Below are positions 42,653 to 51,790 of a stretch of DNA of 64,000 nt, piece by piece (within the stretch, counting starts at the first letter, position 1; each line of letters opens with the position of its first letter). Both the position numbers and the translations under genes were made by a program. Below the pieces are notes generated by a model. It was not told the DNA's origin. It was given only the letters and a program-made list of their open reading frames with translations, and did not search any database. Source of the DNA: Pseudohongiella sp. O18 (GTDB taxonomy: Bacteria > Pseudomonadota > Gammaproteobacteria > Pseudomonadales > Pseudohongiellaceae); the NCBI RefSeq assembly GCF_021729085.1, contig NZ_JAJSAR010000003.1, positions 186,001-250,000 of the forward strand, written 5' to 3'.

Positions 42653-43495
42653 TCAATCTTCCTGTACACTAAGAATTATATTTGACGCCTTAATCAGAGC
42701 ACAGATTGGCTTCCCCTCCTCCAGCTCCATGGCCTGAAGGCTTTCCGAGGTAATGATGGCCGCTAGCGTGTTACCACCATCGAGGCGAATCACAACTTCG
42801 GCATTCACAGCCCCAGGGGTTATTCTCTGCACAATTCCGCACAGACGGTTGCGGGCAGAGGTTCTGCCCGTGCTGTCTGCATCGGCCAGAATAATCCAGG
42901 ACGCATTGATCAGCGCCTGCACCTCGCGACCTACAGCCAACCCCAGGTCCCGTGTGCTTTCCTCTGTACAGATCGCAATCAACTGATCATCGCCACCCAG
43001 CCGAATCGACACTTCGGCGTTAACAGCGCCATGCGTGACCCCGGCAATCCTGCCACTGAGTACGTTGCGCGCACTGGTTTTGCTTGTCAGCCGTCGGAGC
43101 ATGCGCAATGAATCATCCAAATCAAATTCCCCGTCCTTACCCGTGGTCACACTTTCAATAAACGCCTGCTGCAGGTTGCGCAATTGTTGAAGATCGCGCA
43201 CCAGTTGCCTGCCTTCGTCGGTCAGTTCTGCCCCACCGCCGCCGCGGCCACCATGCTGGGCGCTGACCAGCGGGCAGTCCGCCAGATTGTTCATGGCATC
43301 GACCGCATCCCAGGCGGCCTTGTAGGTAATGCCAACCTTTCGCGCGGCAGCGCTGATCGAACCACAATCGCCAATTGCCTCCAGCAGGGCCAGCCGCCGC
43401 GGCGAAATTTCCCCCGCCGACGTCGTCAGGATCCATGGAGCAACGAAGTCGCCGCGCTCATGCGGAACACTCCTGTTTTGATCTGCTTTTTTCAT
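42653..43495 (-). CDS. modE: Molybdate-responsive transcriptional regulator ModE
   Basis: 280 aa. An N-terminal winged HTH of the LysR-like ModE type (ISPRRLALLEAIGDCGSISA, AARKVGITYKAAWDAVDAMN) is followed by two tandem molybdate-binding Mop domains (about 143-205 and 215-278). The two share SARN, GAVNAEV and IRL motifs. ModE with molybdate represses mod transcription and can activate molybdoenzyme genes. It is the first gene of the operon it should control. A ModE-like palindrome overlaps its promoter, and the predicted transcript has almost no 5' leader. Confidence 0.95.
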   Translation of the reverse strand: MKKADQNRSVPHERGDFVAPWILTTSAGEISPRRLALLEAIGDCGSISAAARKVGITYKAAWDAVDAMNNLADCPLVSAQHGGRGGGGAELTDEGRQLVRDLQQLRNLQQAFIESVTTGKDGEFDLDDSLRMLRRLTSKTSARNVLSGRIAGVTHGAVNAEVSIRLGGDDQLIAICTEESTRDLGLAVGREVQALINASWIILADADSTGRTSARNRLCGIVQRITPGAVNAEVVIRLDGGNTLAAIITSESLQAMELEEGKPICALIKASNIILSVQED

Positions 43496-43499
43496 AAAA

Positions 43500-43523
43500 C
43501 GAAATATAGTTTAGTATATATCT
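43500..43523 (-). promoter_or_regulatory. Putative ModE operator
   Basis: Plus-strand CGAAATATA, six bases, then TATATATCT closely resembles the ModE operator pattern CGnTATATA-N6-TATATAACG. It overlaps the -10 element and spacer of the promoter for modE, so binding would block transcription: autorepression of modE-modABC. Confidence 0.6.
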
Positions 43524-43531
43524 TGATGCAA
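43503..43531 (-). promoter_or_regulatory. Putative sigma-70 promoter of modEABC
   Basis: On the minus strand TTGCAT, a 17-bp spacer and TATATT are followed after only 7 bases by the modE ATG. The predicted transcription start therefore falls at or next to the start codon, and no Shine-Dalgarno sequence is present. Confidence 0.55.
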
Positions 43532-43622
43532 GCAGGTGTTTGTCTGCATTCCTCAGCATTTGTTGTCAGCGTTTTCGTTTGACTGATAGACTGTTCATCC
43601 AATAATCAAAAGAGAAAGTTCG

Positions 43623-44033
43623 ATGCTGCGTTCTGTCAATCTGGAAGATTACATGGTCGACAAGCCGATCACGGTCGCACCTGAGACACCACTGATCGAG
43701 GCAGTCGATCTGATCACCAAAAACCGGGTATCCGGTCTGTGTGTGGTCAACGAGACGGGTCAACTGCTGGGTATTCTGTCAGAGCTGGACTGCCTGAGGG
43801 GTATTCTTGGAGCCAGTTATGATCAGGGCTCGATAGGCCTGGTGCAGGACTATATGGTGTCAGCCAACATCAACTCCGCCAAGCCCGGCGACCACATCAT
43901 TGATATCGCCACCGACATGCTGTCAAAAGGGCAGCGGCGACGCCCCGTCGTCAATGACAGCGGTCAGCTGGTCGGACAGATTACCTGCCGTCAGATACTC
44001 GCCGCGGTTCGGCAGTTGTCAGCAGGCAACTGA
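43623..44033 (+). CDS. CBS-domain pair protein
   Basis: 136 aa made of two CBS motifs (about residues 10-68 and 78-134) and nothing else. Typical CBS phrases: DYMVDKPITVAPETPLIEAVDLI, VSGLCVVNETGQLLGILSE, RRRPVVNDSGQLVGQIT (each a separate segment). Such stand-alone pairs bind adenosine nucleotides and often regulate an enzyme or channel elsewhere. AGAGAAAG precedes the ATG. It is divergent from modE, sharing a 127-bp promoter region, but no molybdate link is evident. Its partner is unknown. Confidence 0.85.
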   Translation: MLRSVNLEDYMVDKPITVAPETPLIEAVDLITKNRVSGLCVVNETGQLLGILSELDCLRGILGASYDQGSIGLVQDYMVSANINSAKPGDHIIDIATDMLSKGQRRRPVVNDSGQLVGQITCRQILAAVRQLSAGN

Positions 44034-44053
44034 ACCGGATCACGCGAGTCTGC

Positions 44054-44087
44054 AATTCCCGGTGCGGCTAACCCGGCTGGGAATTTT
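44054..44087. terminator. Possible bidirectional terminator between convergent genes
   Basis: AATTCCC (44054-44060) and GGGAATT (44079-44085) pair, with extra CCGG/CCGG pairing inside. The plus strand continues TTTTAAAA. It separates the CBS gene from the convergent PepSY gene and touches the stop codon of the latter. Confidence 0.4.
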
Positions 44088-45564
44088 AAAATGCGCGGCG
44101 CTTTTGCTGCCGCGCGGATCGCATGTCGTGGCGAATGCGTTGAAAGCTCATCCAGGTTCCAGTCAGACATAACAGGGTAACGCCTGCCAGCAGAATAATC
44201 ACGAGGATATCCCACAGCGGCCTGTCCTTCATGAAGGCAAAGTCCAGGCGATGCAAACCCACCCTCAACCAGCGCGAAGTGCGACTGGTCTCGGTCATTA
44301 CCCGCACGCTGGCCGACTCCGGCCCGATGTAAATGGCAGTGTTATCGGAATCAATCAGTTGCGCGCGCCAGACAGGCAACTCAATCGGGCTCTTGTGCGC
44401 GTAGTAATACGCGTCTTCCTCAGTCAGCAGCCTTAGTGACTCCAGCGGCACTCCGGCAGCTGCAGTATGCTGTCGAATAACACTCTCGGTCAGCGGCTCA
44501 GCGGGTCGTGCCGTGGCGTCAATTCGAAGTGACTGCTCACCATCAGCGGTACCCACGAAAGCATGCAAATCTCCTGCAAAAACACCTGACTGCAGGGAAA
44601 CCATATTTTGCGGTAGCTCGCCCTGTTGCTGCGCCTGTGTTGCCGATCTGAGCAGATTGCGAACCTGCTGCCAGGACGCATCTCCCACAAAATCCTGGCG
44701 GTAGGAGCTTCCGTCACTTGCAAGAGCACCCCATGGATTCATGGTCAGCAGCCCGCTGAACACCCAGGTGAGAGTCAGAATGCCAAACACCAGTCCGAGC
44801 ATGTGATGCCAGTACCAGAGCCCCCTGAACGGGGATATCTGGCTTCTTGGCTGGGCTCCTGCGTCACGTCTGGCACGTCGGGTTCGCAGGCGGGCGATAC
44901 CGACATAGAGTCCGGTTGCAGTCAGAAACGTACCCGCAATCGACGTCCAGATGACAATCTCGGACCACAAGGCGCCGTTCTGACGCAGCGCAGTCGGGTA
45001 CAGCCAGTGAGGTATCACGCCAAGCCAGGCCAGCACTCTCTCGCGCCGGGTGGTTTTCTGAAACACCTCGCCTGTGCTGCCGTTAATGTAGATCTCGGTA
45101 CCGGCTCTATCGCCCATCAACACGTGGTGAACTGGCCGGTTGCGACGCGCAGACTGGATAATCCACTGGTCCATCTCTAGCTCACCCTGCAAGCTCAGGT
45201 TGGCATCCTGAAGATTGTTTCCTTCCGCCCAGAGACGCGCAACCTGCATGAGCTCGGCATCACCTAGCAGTGTAATGGGCTGGCCCGTGCGTAGATTGAT
45301 AACGGCAGCCGGCGTCCGCATCACCGGATCATTCAGTAACATTTCAATGCGGAAAGGCGGTGCCACACTGCTATCCACCGCCGCCAGGGAAGACAGGTCG
45401 CAGCATTCCTGCAGGTCCAGGGGAGCCAGACCCTGCAGGCGCTGCGCCAGGGTCTGCTCCGGGAAGGCCTGATACATCATCACGAAGCCTGACAGGCACC
45501 ACAGGCTCATTAAGAGGCCTACGGCAACTGCCAGGTAACGGTGTGTGATCAGGATATATCGCAT
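44086..45564 (-). CDS. PepSY-domain inner-membrane protein (PepSY-TM family)
   Basis: 492 aa. Four membrane helices: one near residues 10-32 (YLAVAVGLLMSLWCLSGFVMM), two in the middle (about 205-228 and 258-282, WYWHHMLGLVFGILTLTWVF) and one near the C-terminus (about 455-478). Between them lie periplasmic PepSY-like regions. Conserved histidines in HRYLAV and YWHHMLGL could ligate haem, as in FoxB/FsrB-type ferrisiderophore reductases. It starts 2 bp after the TonB receptor stop, so it probably acts on that receptor's ligand, perhaps reducing ferric iron. Confidence 0.82.
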   Translation of the reverse strand: MRYILITHRYLAVAVGLLMSLWCLSGFVMMYQAFPEQTLAQRLQGLAPLDLQECCDLSSLAAVDSSVAPPFRIEMLLNDPVMRTPAAVINLRTGQPITLLGDAELMQVARLWAEGNNLQDANLSLQGELEMDQWIIQSARRNRPVHHVLMGDRAGTEIYINGSTGEVFQKTTRRERVLAWLGVIPHWLYPTALRQNGALWSEIVIWTSIAGTFLTATGLYVGIARLRTRRARRDAGAQPRSQISPFRGLWYWHHMLGLVFGILTLTWVFSGLLTMNPWGALASDGSSYRQDFVGDASWQQVRNLLRSATQAQQQGELPQNMVSLQSGVFAGDLHAFVGTADGEQSLRIDATARPAEPLTESVIRQHTAAAGVPLESLRLLTEEDAYYYAHKSPIELPVWRAQLIDSDNTAIYIGPESASVRVMTETSRTSRWLRVGLHRLDFAFMKDRPLWDILVIILLAGVTLLCLTGTWMSFQRIRHDMRSARQQKRRAF

Positions 45565-45566
45565 TA

Positions 45567-47630
45567 TCAGAAGTTATAGCTGTAATTCAGGTGCACCGTG
45601 CGTGGTGGTGCGAGGCGCTGCCATAGGAATCGCTCGGATGGGTTGGAGCCGGCCAGTACCGCTGAGCCCAGGCTGCTGGCATAGTCCTCATCCAGCAGAT
45701 TTTCGAGTCGCAGGGTCAGGCGGTGTTGCTGATCCCGGTCAAGGTACAGGTGAGCACCCATGTCGAGCACGTGGTTGTCACCATAGTACTGGAGCCCAAA
45801 ACCATTCACATCGGAAGACTTGCGACCAATGTATTTGAAGGCGACGTTGGCACCAAAACGACCACTGGGAGCGCTGTAGGCCAGCGCACCCTTGTAGCTG
45901 CGCGGTGGACGATCCTGTATCTGCTGCCCGGTGTTGCGTACTTCCTCTTGACTGTAGGTGTAGCTGAGGTCGTAGGACAATGTGCTGGTCAGCTCACCAT
46001 TCAGCAACAGTTCGGCGCCGCGAACTTCGACCTCCTCGCCAATATTGATGAAGGTGTTGTCGAACTCGGGGCCCGGTCGGTTGGGCATGCCAGCCGGTAT
46101 GGGCGCACGCGTGATCAGGTTGTCCACCGAGCGGTCCCACACGGATACCTGCCAGCCGATTTCGCGCTCTGCCAGTGCCAGCAAACCACCCACTGACGCG
46201 TTGATGGCAAAACTTTCCTCTGGCGCCAGGTTTGGATTGCCGTGGGTACAGCCACTGCCGCTGGGACAATGAATACGATACAGGTTCTCGGCACTCGGCA
46301 ACATGAAGGACGTCCCTGTCATGCCCTTTACATAGAGGGTGTCCGTGAACTCATACACGCCGGTCACATTCCAGGTGTTGGAGCTGTTGCCACCGGTCTC
46401 ATCACGACGGAACCCGGCAGAAAAACGTGCCCGATCACTAAGATCGTCAGTACTGCGCAGCTGAGTGAATACGGCGTGCACATCTTCGCGCTGACGTGCG
46501 ATCAGCAGGTAGTCATCCTGACCGGTATAGGTCTGGAAGTCGTAACCCACATGGTATTCAAGAAAACCTTCGGGTTTGAAAACTGCAGCGGCATTGACGC
46601 CCTTGTCTTCATATCCCCAGTAGTCTGAGGCGTTGCCAGGCGTGTAATAGTCAGTGTCCCAGCTGTGGTAATAACTTTTCAGGAAAAACTGGGCAGCCTC
46701 GGATGGCAGCCAGTCGAGCCTGGCACTGATGATGTTTTCAGTCCGGTCATTGATGCTGATATTGCTCACATTCGGATAGTCGATACGACCTTCTGTGTGA
46801 ATGCCAGTCAATGACAGGCTCAGATCAGGGGTAAAGTCGTAGCCGTACTTAACACCGGCACTGTCAACTTTGTAGCCGCGCTTGCGAAACTGCGAGGTAG
46901 GCTGGTAGTTGTCGTAGATATCATAACCATCGCTTTCATCGCGTGACGCCCAGCCGACGAGTTTGTGATCACCTATGGCGCCACGACCATAGCCGTTAAT
47001 GCGCATCAGGCCATCGCTGCCAGCACCCACGCTGATCTGTCCGTCCGGGGTTTCGGAAAAACCACGTGTAACGACGTTGATCACTCCGGCGATGGCCTGG
47101 GTACCGTACATCAGGCCATGACTGCCCTTCAGCACTTCGGTGCGCTCAATCATGCTGGACGGAAGTGTGTCGGCCGGACTGGTTGAGTTGTACAGACGGT
47201 TATTGATCCGCACGCCATCTACGGTCCAGAGGATATCGCTGGATCGTGAACCCTGCATGGCGACATTCACATAGCTGAATGCGCCAGCCTGAGTCGTCAG
47301 TGACAGACCTGGCACCAGCATTTCCAGCGCCTGGGCCACATCCACAAAACCGTGATTACGGATCTGCTGCTCGGTCACAATCTCCAGATCAGCGCCATAG
47401 CGTGCCAGCTCCAGCGGCAGGGTGTTCTCAATGCTGCGCTCGGTGATCAGCATCTCCTGGATCTGCGGGTCATCGCTGTTCTGGGCCATGGCAAGCTGAC
47501 AGGAAGCCATCAGCGAGGCAGAAATGATCAAGGTGCTGGTGACCTTTGCAGCGGGCAGTGATCTGGACACTGCATGCTGCAATTGAGTGGACGCGTTAGC
47601 GGACCTGTAAGCGTCGTGCCTGGTGTTCAT
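45567..47630 (-). CDS. TonB-dependent outer-membrane receptor
   Basis: 687 aa from the ATG at 47630, which has AAGGGGAAG upstream; a longer frame to 47699 is unsupported. The signal peptide ends near ASCQLAMAQ. Plug domain: EMLITERSIEN, DVAQALEMLVPGLSL, DGVRINNRLYN, GSHGLMYGTQAIAGVINV. The 22-strand barrel ends in the aromatic-rich TVHLNYSYNF expected of a BamA-recognised C-terminus. The ligand is unknown; pairing with a PepSY membrane protein suggests a ferric siderophore or similar iron complex. A weak Fur-like sequence lies 62 bp upstream of the start. Confidence 0.9.
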   Translation of the reverse strand: MNTRHDAYRSANASTQLQHAVSRSLPAAKVTSTLIISASLMASCQLAMAQNSDDPQIQEMLITERSIENTLPLELARYGADLEIVTEQQIRNHGFVDVAQALEMLVPGLSLTTQAGAFSYVNVAMQGSRSSDILWTVDGVRINNRLYNSTSPADTLPSSMIERTEVLKGSHGLMYGTQAIAGVINVVTRGFSETPDGQISVGAGSDGLMRINGYGRGAIGDHKLVGWASRDESDGYDIYDNYQPTSQFRKRGYKVDSAGVKYGYDFTPDLSLSLTGIHTEGRIDYPNVSNISINDRTENIISARLDWLPSEAAQFFLKSYYHSWDTDYYTPGNASDYWGYEDKGVNAAAVFKPEGFLEYHVGYDFQTYTGQDDYLLIARQREDVHAVFTQLRSTDDLSDRARFSAGFRRDETGGNSSNTWNVTGVYEFTDTLYVKGMTGTSFMLPSAENLYRIHCPSGSGCTHGNPNLAPEESFAINASVGGLLALAEREIGWQVSVWDRSVDNLITRAPIPAGMPNRPGPEFDNTFINIGEEVEVRGAELLLNGELTSTLSYDLSYTYSQEEVRNTGQQIQDRPPRSYKGALAYSAPSGRFGANVAFKYIGRKSSDVNGFGLQYYGDNHVLDMGAHLYLDRDQQHRLTLRLENLLDEDYASSLGSAVLAGSNPSERFLWQRLAPPRTVHLNYSYNF

Positions 47631-47691
47631 AACTGCTTCCCCTTGTAGCAATAGAATGCGCAGCGGCCTGGCGTTAAAGCCGGCCACTGTC

Positions 47692-47704
47692 GATATCATT
47701 ATTC
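47692..47704 (-). promoter_or_regulatory. Weak Fur-box-like sequence upstream of the TonB receptor
   Basis: GATATCATTATTC resembles GATAATCATTATC with one base missing and one changed. It is 62 bp upstream of the receptor ATG, where a Fur site would act. One imperfect unit is weak evidence. Confidence 0.25.
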
Positions 47705-47803
47705 CCGATACAGTTCTTGTTGAATCTGCGAAATTTCGGTTGCTGCACTATAGGTGCATCGGAGGCTGGTGGCACGAAGCCGGTAGTTACGAAACGGTTG
47801 TCG

Positions 47804-47834
47804 ATCAGCGTTAACGAAAATCGTTAACGCTGAT
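47804..47834. repeat. Perfect 14-bp inverted repeat between the TonB receptor and DASS genes
   Basis: ATCAGCGTTAACGA (47804-47817) and TCGTTAACGCTGAT (47821-47834) are exact reverse complements with a 3-base AAA loop. It lies 22 bp past the DASS transporter stop. No T-run follows on either strand, so it may be a weak terminator for that gene or an operator; the rest of the 225-bp gap (47631-47855) holds nothing else I recognise. Confidence 0.6.
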
Positions 47835-47855
47835 TATTGAAATTAAAACAAAGCC

Positions 47856-49439
47856 TTACTGAAGGAATGCAGCAGGAACTGTAGTGAGATCAATACCCCA
47901 GAGCAGGGGCACACCAAAGTACACCATCAAGGTGATCAGCACGGTTGCTATCAGATTGAGCAGAAAACCCACCTGCATCATCTCGACAATACGCAGCTTT
48001 TCCGTGGCAAAAATAATGGCATTGGGAGGCGTACCCACAGGTAGCATGAAGGCACAGTTGGCCGCCATGGCACACGGAATCATCAAGGCAAATGGATGCA
48101 CATTCAGCGCCAGGGCGAGACTCGCCACAACCGGCAGAATCATGGTGGCAGTGGCTGTATTGGACGTGATTTCGGTCAGGAACAGAATCAGCAGCGCCGC
48201 CGTGGCGATCATCACCATCAGATGCACGCCGTCAAGAATGGTCAATTGACTGCCCATCCAGTCAGACAGGCCGGTCGAGCGAAAACCTGCCGCTATCGCC
48301 AGGCCACCACCAAACAGCAACAAAATGCCCCAGGGGATTTCTTTGCTGTCCTTCCACATCAGCACGCGTGACCCCGCCTCGGAACGTGACGGAATGACAA
48401 ACAAAAGTACTGCGGCCATAACGGCAATCATGCCATCTCTGATTTCCGGGACCAGATCGGCCCAGATGAACCCTCGACTGATCCACATGAAGGCAGCAAA
48501 CGCAAACACCGCTGCCACCGCCTTCTCTTCAAAAGAGATGATGCCCAGCGCGTCGCGTTCCTGCTGGATCAGTTGACGCCCGCCAGGCAGTGACTTGATA
48601 TGCATTCGAAACGCCACACGACCCAGGTAGAGCCAGGTGATGACCAGCAGGGCCACGACCATGGGTACACCAATCAGCATCCAGCCCGCAAAACTGATCT
48701 CAACGCCAAACAGCTCGCGCGCCTGGGCGGCCAGAATAATATTGGGCGGCGTACCAATCAGAGTGCCCAGTCCACCGATAGTTCCGGCATAACCAACACC
48801 AAAGATCAGTGACTTTTCAAATACCGGGATGTCTTCTTCCCCCGGCTTGCCGCGCAGGGTATGCGCAACCTGCGCCGTGATCGCCAGCGCCATCGGCACC
48901 ATCATCATCACCGAGGCAGTGTTGGATACCCACATGGACAAAAATGCGGTGGCCAGCATAAATCCCAGCAGTATGCGCTGTGTGCTGGTACCCACGTAGG
49001 CAATGATGGCCAGCGCCATCCGCTTGTGAAGATTCCACTTCTCCATCGCTGTGGCGATAAAAAAACCACCCAGGAACAGAAAGATGATGTCATCACCGTA
49101 GGCTGAGGTAACCGTGGCATTGTCCACGGCACCCGTAATCGGCAGTAGCAGTATAGGTAGCAGCGATGTGGCTGGTATGGGAATCGCCTCAGTTATCCAC
49201 CAGGTCGCGATCCACAAGGTGACACCAAGCACGGCTTTGGCTTCGTAGCTCAGGCCCTGTGGCTCAAAAACCAGCATAACCAGGATAAACAGCAGCGGTC
49301 CAAGCAGTAGCCCGACAATTTGTGAGCGGGAATAGGCCTGTGGTGGAGTGTCCTCAGGTGGCCTGCCTCGCAGCGCATTCTTGGTCTGGCGGTGGGATGT
49401 CCAAAGGCTTTGCCATAGCGCGGCGATCGACTTGCTCAT
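47856..49439 (-). CDS. DASS family (SLC13) sodium/dicarboxylate symporter
   Basis: 527 aa with about 12 helices. Family marks: WWITEAIPIPATSLLPI, two SNT-type substrate/sodium motifs (WVSNTASVMMMVP and EITSNTATATMILPV), and the GTPPN pairs LIGTPPNIILA and PVGTPPNAIIFA. Such carriers take up succinate, malate, fumarate or related dicarboxylates with Na+. The N-terminus (about 45 residues) is hydrophilic. The gene appears monocistronic: an intrinsic terminator for the upstream gene lies 90 bp before it and a palindrome follows it. Confidence 0.92.
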   Translation of the reverse strand: MSKSIAALWQSLWTSHRQTKNALRGRPPEDTPPQAYSRSQIVGLLLGPLLFILVMLVFEPQGLSYEAKAVLGVTLWIATWWITEAIPIPATSLLPILLLPITGAVDNATVTSAYGDDIIFLFLGGFFIATAMEKWNLHKRMALAIIAYVGTSTQRILLGFMLATAFLSMWVSNTASVMMMVPMALAITAQVAHTLRGKPGEEDIPVFEKSLIFGVGYAGTIGGLGTLIGTPPNIILAAQARELFGVEISFAGWMLIGVPMVVALLVITWLYLGRVAFRMHIKSLPGGRQLIQQERDALGIISFEEKAVAAVFAFAAFMWISRGFIWADLVPEIRDGMIAVMAAVLLFVIPSRSEAGSRVLMWKDSKEIPWGILLLFGGGLAIAAGFRSTGLSDWMGSQLTILDGVHLMVMIATAALLILFLTEITSNTATATMILPVVASLALALNVHPFALMIPCAMAANCAFMLPVGTPPNAIIFATEKLRIVEMMQVGFLLNLIATVLITLMVYFGVPLLWGIDLTTVPAAFLQ

Positions 49440-49529
49440 AGCTGTCTGATGACCTCAATGTCTTTTCATTATTGAGGGCCAAGCCTAAATAGAGCATCAC
49501 AAAATGTAAAGGTAGTTCCTCTTCCGCAT

Positions 49530-49566
49530 AAAAAAACAGGCTTTTCGGTAAGGGCCGAAAAGCCTG
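49530..49566 (-). terminator. Rho-independent terminator of the TPR lipoprotein gene
   Basis: CAGGCTTTTCGG (49537-49548) and CCGAAAAGCCTG (49555-49566) are perfect 12-bp arms with a 6-base loop. On the minus strand they are followed by a run of T (complement of the A-run at 49530-49536). It ends transcription from the gene at 49736. The remaining bases of this 296-bp gap (49440-49735) hold no recognised gene. Confidence 0.88.
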
Positions 49567-49735
49567 GCAGTGGTAGGCGGGGAGAATTCCACTTACAGCA
49601 AAAAGGTCTATCTGAATGAACAAAAAGAATCGACTCCAGGACCAACCTTGGCATTCGGTTCTGGTGAGTACTCTAGCAATGAGGTGTGACAGTATGATGA
49701 AGTGAATTCGAAATTGCGGAAACCAACTTCTGGCT

Positions 49736-50512
49736 TCAGCTGTTGCCAGTCCTGACCAGTCTGACGGTGGCCTGGTCACCAATCTCGATATCACCGCGAA
49801 CACGGTAATCCGTCAAGGCGTCCTGCATTCGTGCGTAAATCCAGCGACCCAGTTCATCATTGGGTGCTGTAATCAAGACAAAGGCCTGAGTCTCGTGAAC
49901 AACGCGTGCCAGTTGTTGCAACTGGTTCACCATTGCCTCATTGCGGGCATATAGAGCGCGGCCATCCAGCGTATGAACGCTGTGCGTCCGCTCTCTCTCG
50001 GCAGCAAGGTTGTTGCGGGCAGCGACAATCCCGTCATGCCCGGGATCAACCTGAGCGGCGCGGCGCAGGTAGGTCTCGGCATTTTCGAACTGGCCCTGCC
50101 GCGATGACAGCTCGGCAAGTTGCAGATAGCGGAGGACGATATCCTGCATGCCGTCCAGCGCCACACTATTTCCCGGATCCAGAGCCAGTGCGCGACTGAA
50201 ATACCGATAGGCACTGTCCTCGGGTGGCGTCAGCAGTCGGTCGGCGCGAAGGGCTCGCATGCCGCTATACAGAATATCAGCCACGATTCGTCGCTGCTGT
50301 TCTGCTTCATCCCTTTCTGCGCTGACACTGTCGAGATCGTCAGAAGGTACTTCTACGACAGGTTCCTGCGCCGGTGGAGCCGGTTGCGCCTGCTGCACAG
50401 TGCAGCCGATCGCTCCAGTCAAAAACAACAGACTGACAAAACCCTGTTTTCCATATTTCGCAAAGGACCGTAAAACGTGAGGCGACGGAAAACAGAAGGG
50501 CGCGTAATGCAT
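49736..50512 (-). CDS. TPR-containing lipoprotein, function unknown
   Basis: 258 aa. A lipoprotein-type signal (FVSLLFLTGAIGC) places the lipidated cysteine at about residue 37, with a long N-region; a later in-frame start could shorten it. A Pro-rich stretch (AQPAPPAQEPVVEVP) follows. Two or three TPR-like helical pairs cover residues 95-170 (YRYFSRALALDPGNSVALDG, FENAETYLRRAAQVDPGHDG). The C-terminal 60 residues form a separate small domain (FVLITAPNDELGRWIYARMQ). No partner is obvious; it is 30 bp downstream of moeA on the same strand. Ends at an intrinsic terminator. Confidence 0.72.
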   Translation of the reverse strand: MHYAPFCFPSPHVLRSFAKYGKQGFVSLLFLTGAIGCTVQQAQPAPPAQEPVVEVPSDDLDSVSAERDEAEQQRRIVADILYSGMRALRADRLLTPPEDSAYRYFSRALALDPGNSVALDGMQDIVLRYLQLAELSSRQGQFENAETYLRRAAQVDPGHDGIVAARNNLAAERERTHSVHTLDGRALYARNEAMVNQLQQLARVVHETQAFVLITAPNDELGRWIYARMQDALTDYRVRGDIEIGDQATVRLVRTGNS

Positions 50513-50542
50513 GATGACTTCACAGTGGGGGTAATTACTTGT

Positions 50543-51790
50543 CTAAACTATGTCACTAAACGCGATAAATCGCAATGCATCGCCAATTGCCAGCGTCTGG
50601 CCGCTGGGCACAATCGCCAACCCGTCAGCTGTATGAATTGAGCTCAATACGCCGGAACTCTGATCAGCGAGCGGTGTTACCCAGACCTGACTGTCCCTCT
50701 CATGACATGTTACCCGGAGATACTCCTCACGTTCGCTGGCAACCGGGCGCTCAAAATCCGCGCGCACAGGCCAGGACGTTGGTAGCGGCCGGGCCGCACC
50801 CATCCACGCCAACAGCGCTGGACGTACCAGCAGAACGAATGTTACAAACGAAGACACGGGATTACCCGGCAAGCCAAAGAACAGCGTATCGTGAAGATGC
50901 CCAAAGGCAAATGGTTTGCCTGGCTTTAAAGCCAGCTTCCAGACATCAAGCTGGCCCTCTTCCTGAAGTGCACGACGGACGTGATCCTCTTCGCCTGCCG
51001 AGACACCTCCGCTGCTGATAATACAGTCACAGGTCTGCGCCAGCTCGCGTAACACGCCCTGAGTCTGTGCCAGAGTGTCAGCGACGTGCCTGACCTGCTG
51101 CGGCACTATACCCAATCCGTTAAGCAGGCCTTGCAGCGTCACTGCATTGCTGTTGTAGATCTGCCCGGGCGCCAGCTCCTCGCCAGGCGCAACCAGCTCA
51201 TCCCCAGTTGTCAGAATGGCCACTCTGGGCATTCGACCAACTGCGATATGCGATACCCCTGTTGACGCCAGCAGTCCAAGATCGGCTGCCTGCAATCGGT
51301 AGCCGGCCGCGAACAACAACTCACCCTTCTGAATGTCGGCGCCTCGGCGCCGGACATTGGCGCCTGCCTGCGGAACCTGCAGAATGCAAACAGACTGTGT
51401 GTTGGTTTCGACGCCTGACTGCTCACAGTTTTCCTGCATGACCACAGCGTCAGCGCCATCTGGGACGGGCGCACCCGTAAAAATGCGGGCTGCAGTGCCC
51501 GGATGCAGTGGCACAGGAGAGCTGCCTGCGGTGATTCGTTGACTCACTGGCAGTACATCGCCATCCGCCAGTTCAGCAACCCGTATGGCATAACCATCCA
51601 TGGCGCTGTTGTCCCACGGCGGAACATCAACTGCCGCAATCACGTCCGTGGCGAGGATCCGGCCCAGCGCCTCGGACAAAGGTATGGTTTCACGCGTTAG
51701 GCGAGTACGCGCCACCTGCAGAATATGGTCACGAACCTGCCCGACGGGTTTCAGGGTGGCCGTTGACATGAAAGCGCCGGAGCTGGCCAT
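50543..51790 (-). CDS. moeA: Molybdopterin molybdotransferase MoeA
   Basis: Inserts molybdate into adenylated molybdopterin to give the Mo cofactor. 415 aa. Signatures are PPWDNSAMDGYAIR near residue 58, GAPVPDGADAVVMQE, TGDELV and the MogA-like SSGGVSAGEEDHV. Domains I to IV are all represented. The ATG overlaps the stop of the SDR gene (TAATG). It is not linked to the mod operon 8 kb away, but the two together show active molybdenum use. Confidence 0.95.
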   Translation of the reverse strand: MASSGAFMSTATLKPVGQVRDHILQVARTRLTRETIPLSEALGRILATDVIAAVDVPPWDNSAMDGYAIRVAELADGDVLPVSQRITAGSSPVPLHPGTAARIFTGAPVPDGADAVVMQENCEQSGVETNTQSVCILQVPQAGANVRRRGADIQKGELLFAAGYRLQAADLGLLASTGVSHIAVGRMPRVAILTTGDELVAPGEELAPGQIYNSNAVTLQGLLNGLGIVPQQVRHVADTLAQTQGVLRELAQTCDCIISSGGVSAGEEDHVRRALQEEGQLDVWKLALKPGKPFAFGHLHDTLFFGLPGNPVSSFVTFVLLVRPALLAWMGAARPLPTSWPVRADFERPVASEREEYLRVTCHERDSQVWVTPLADQSSGVLSSIHTADGLAIVPSGQTLAIGDALRFIAFSDIV

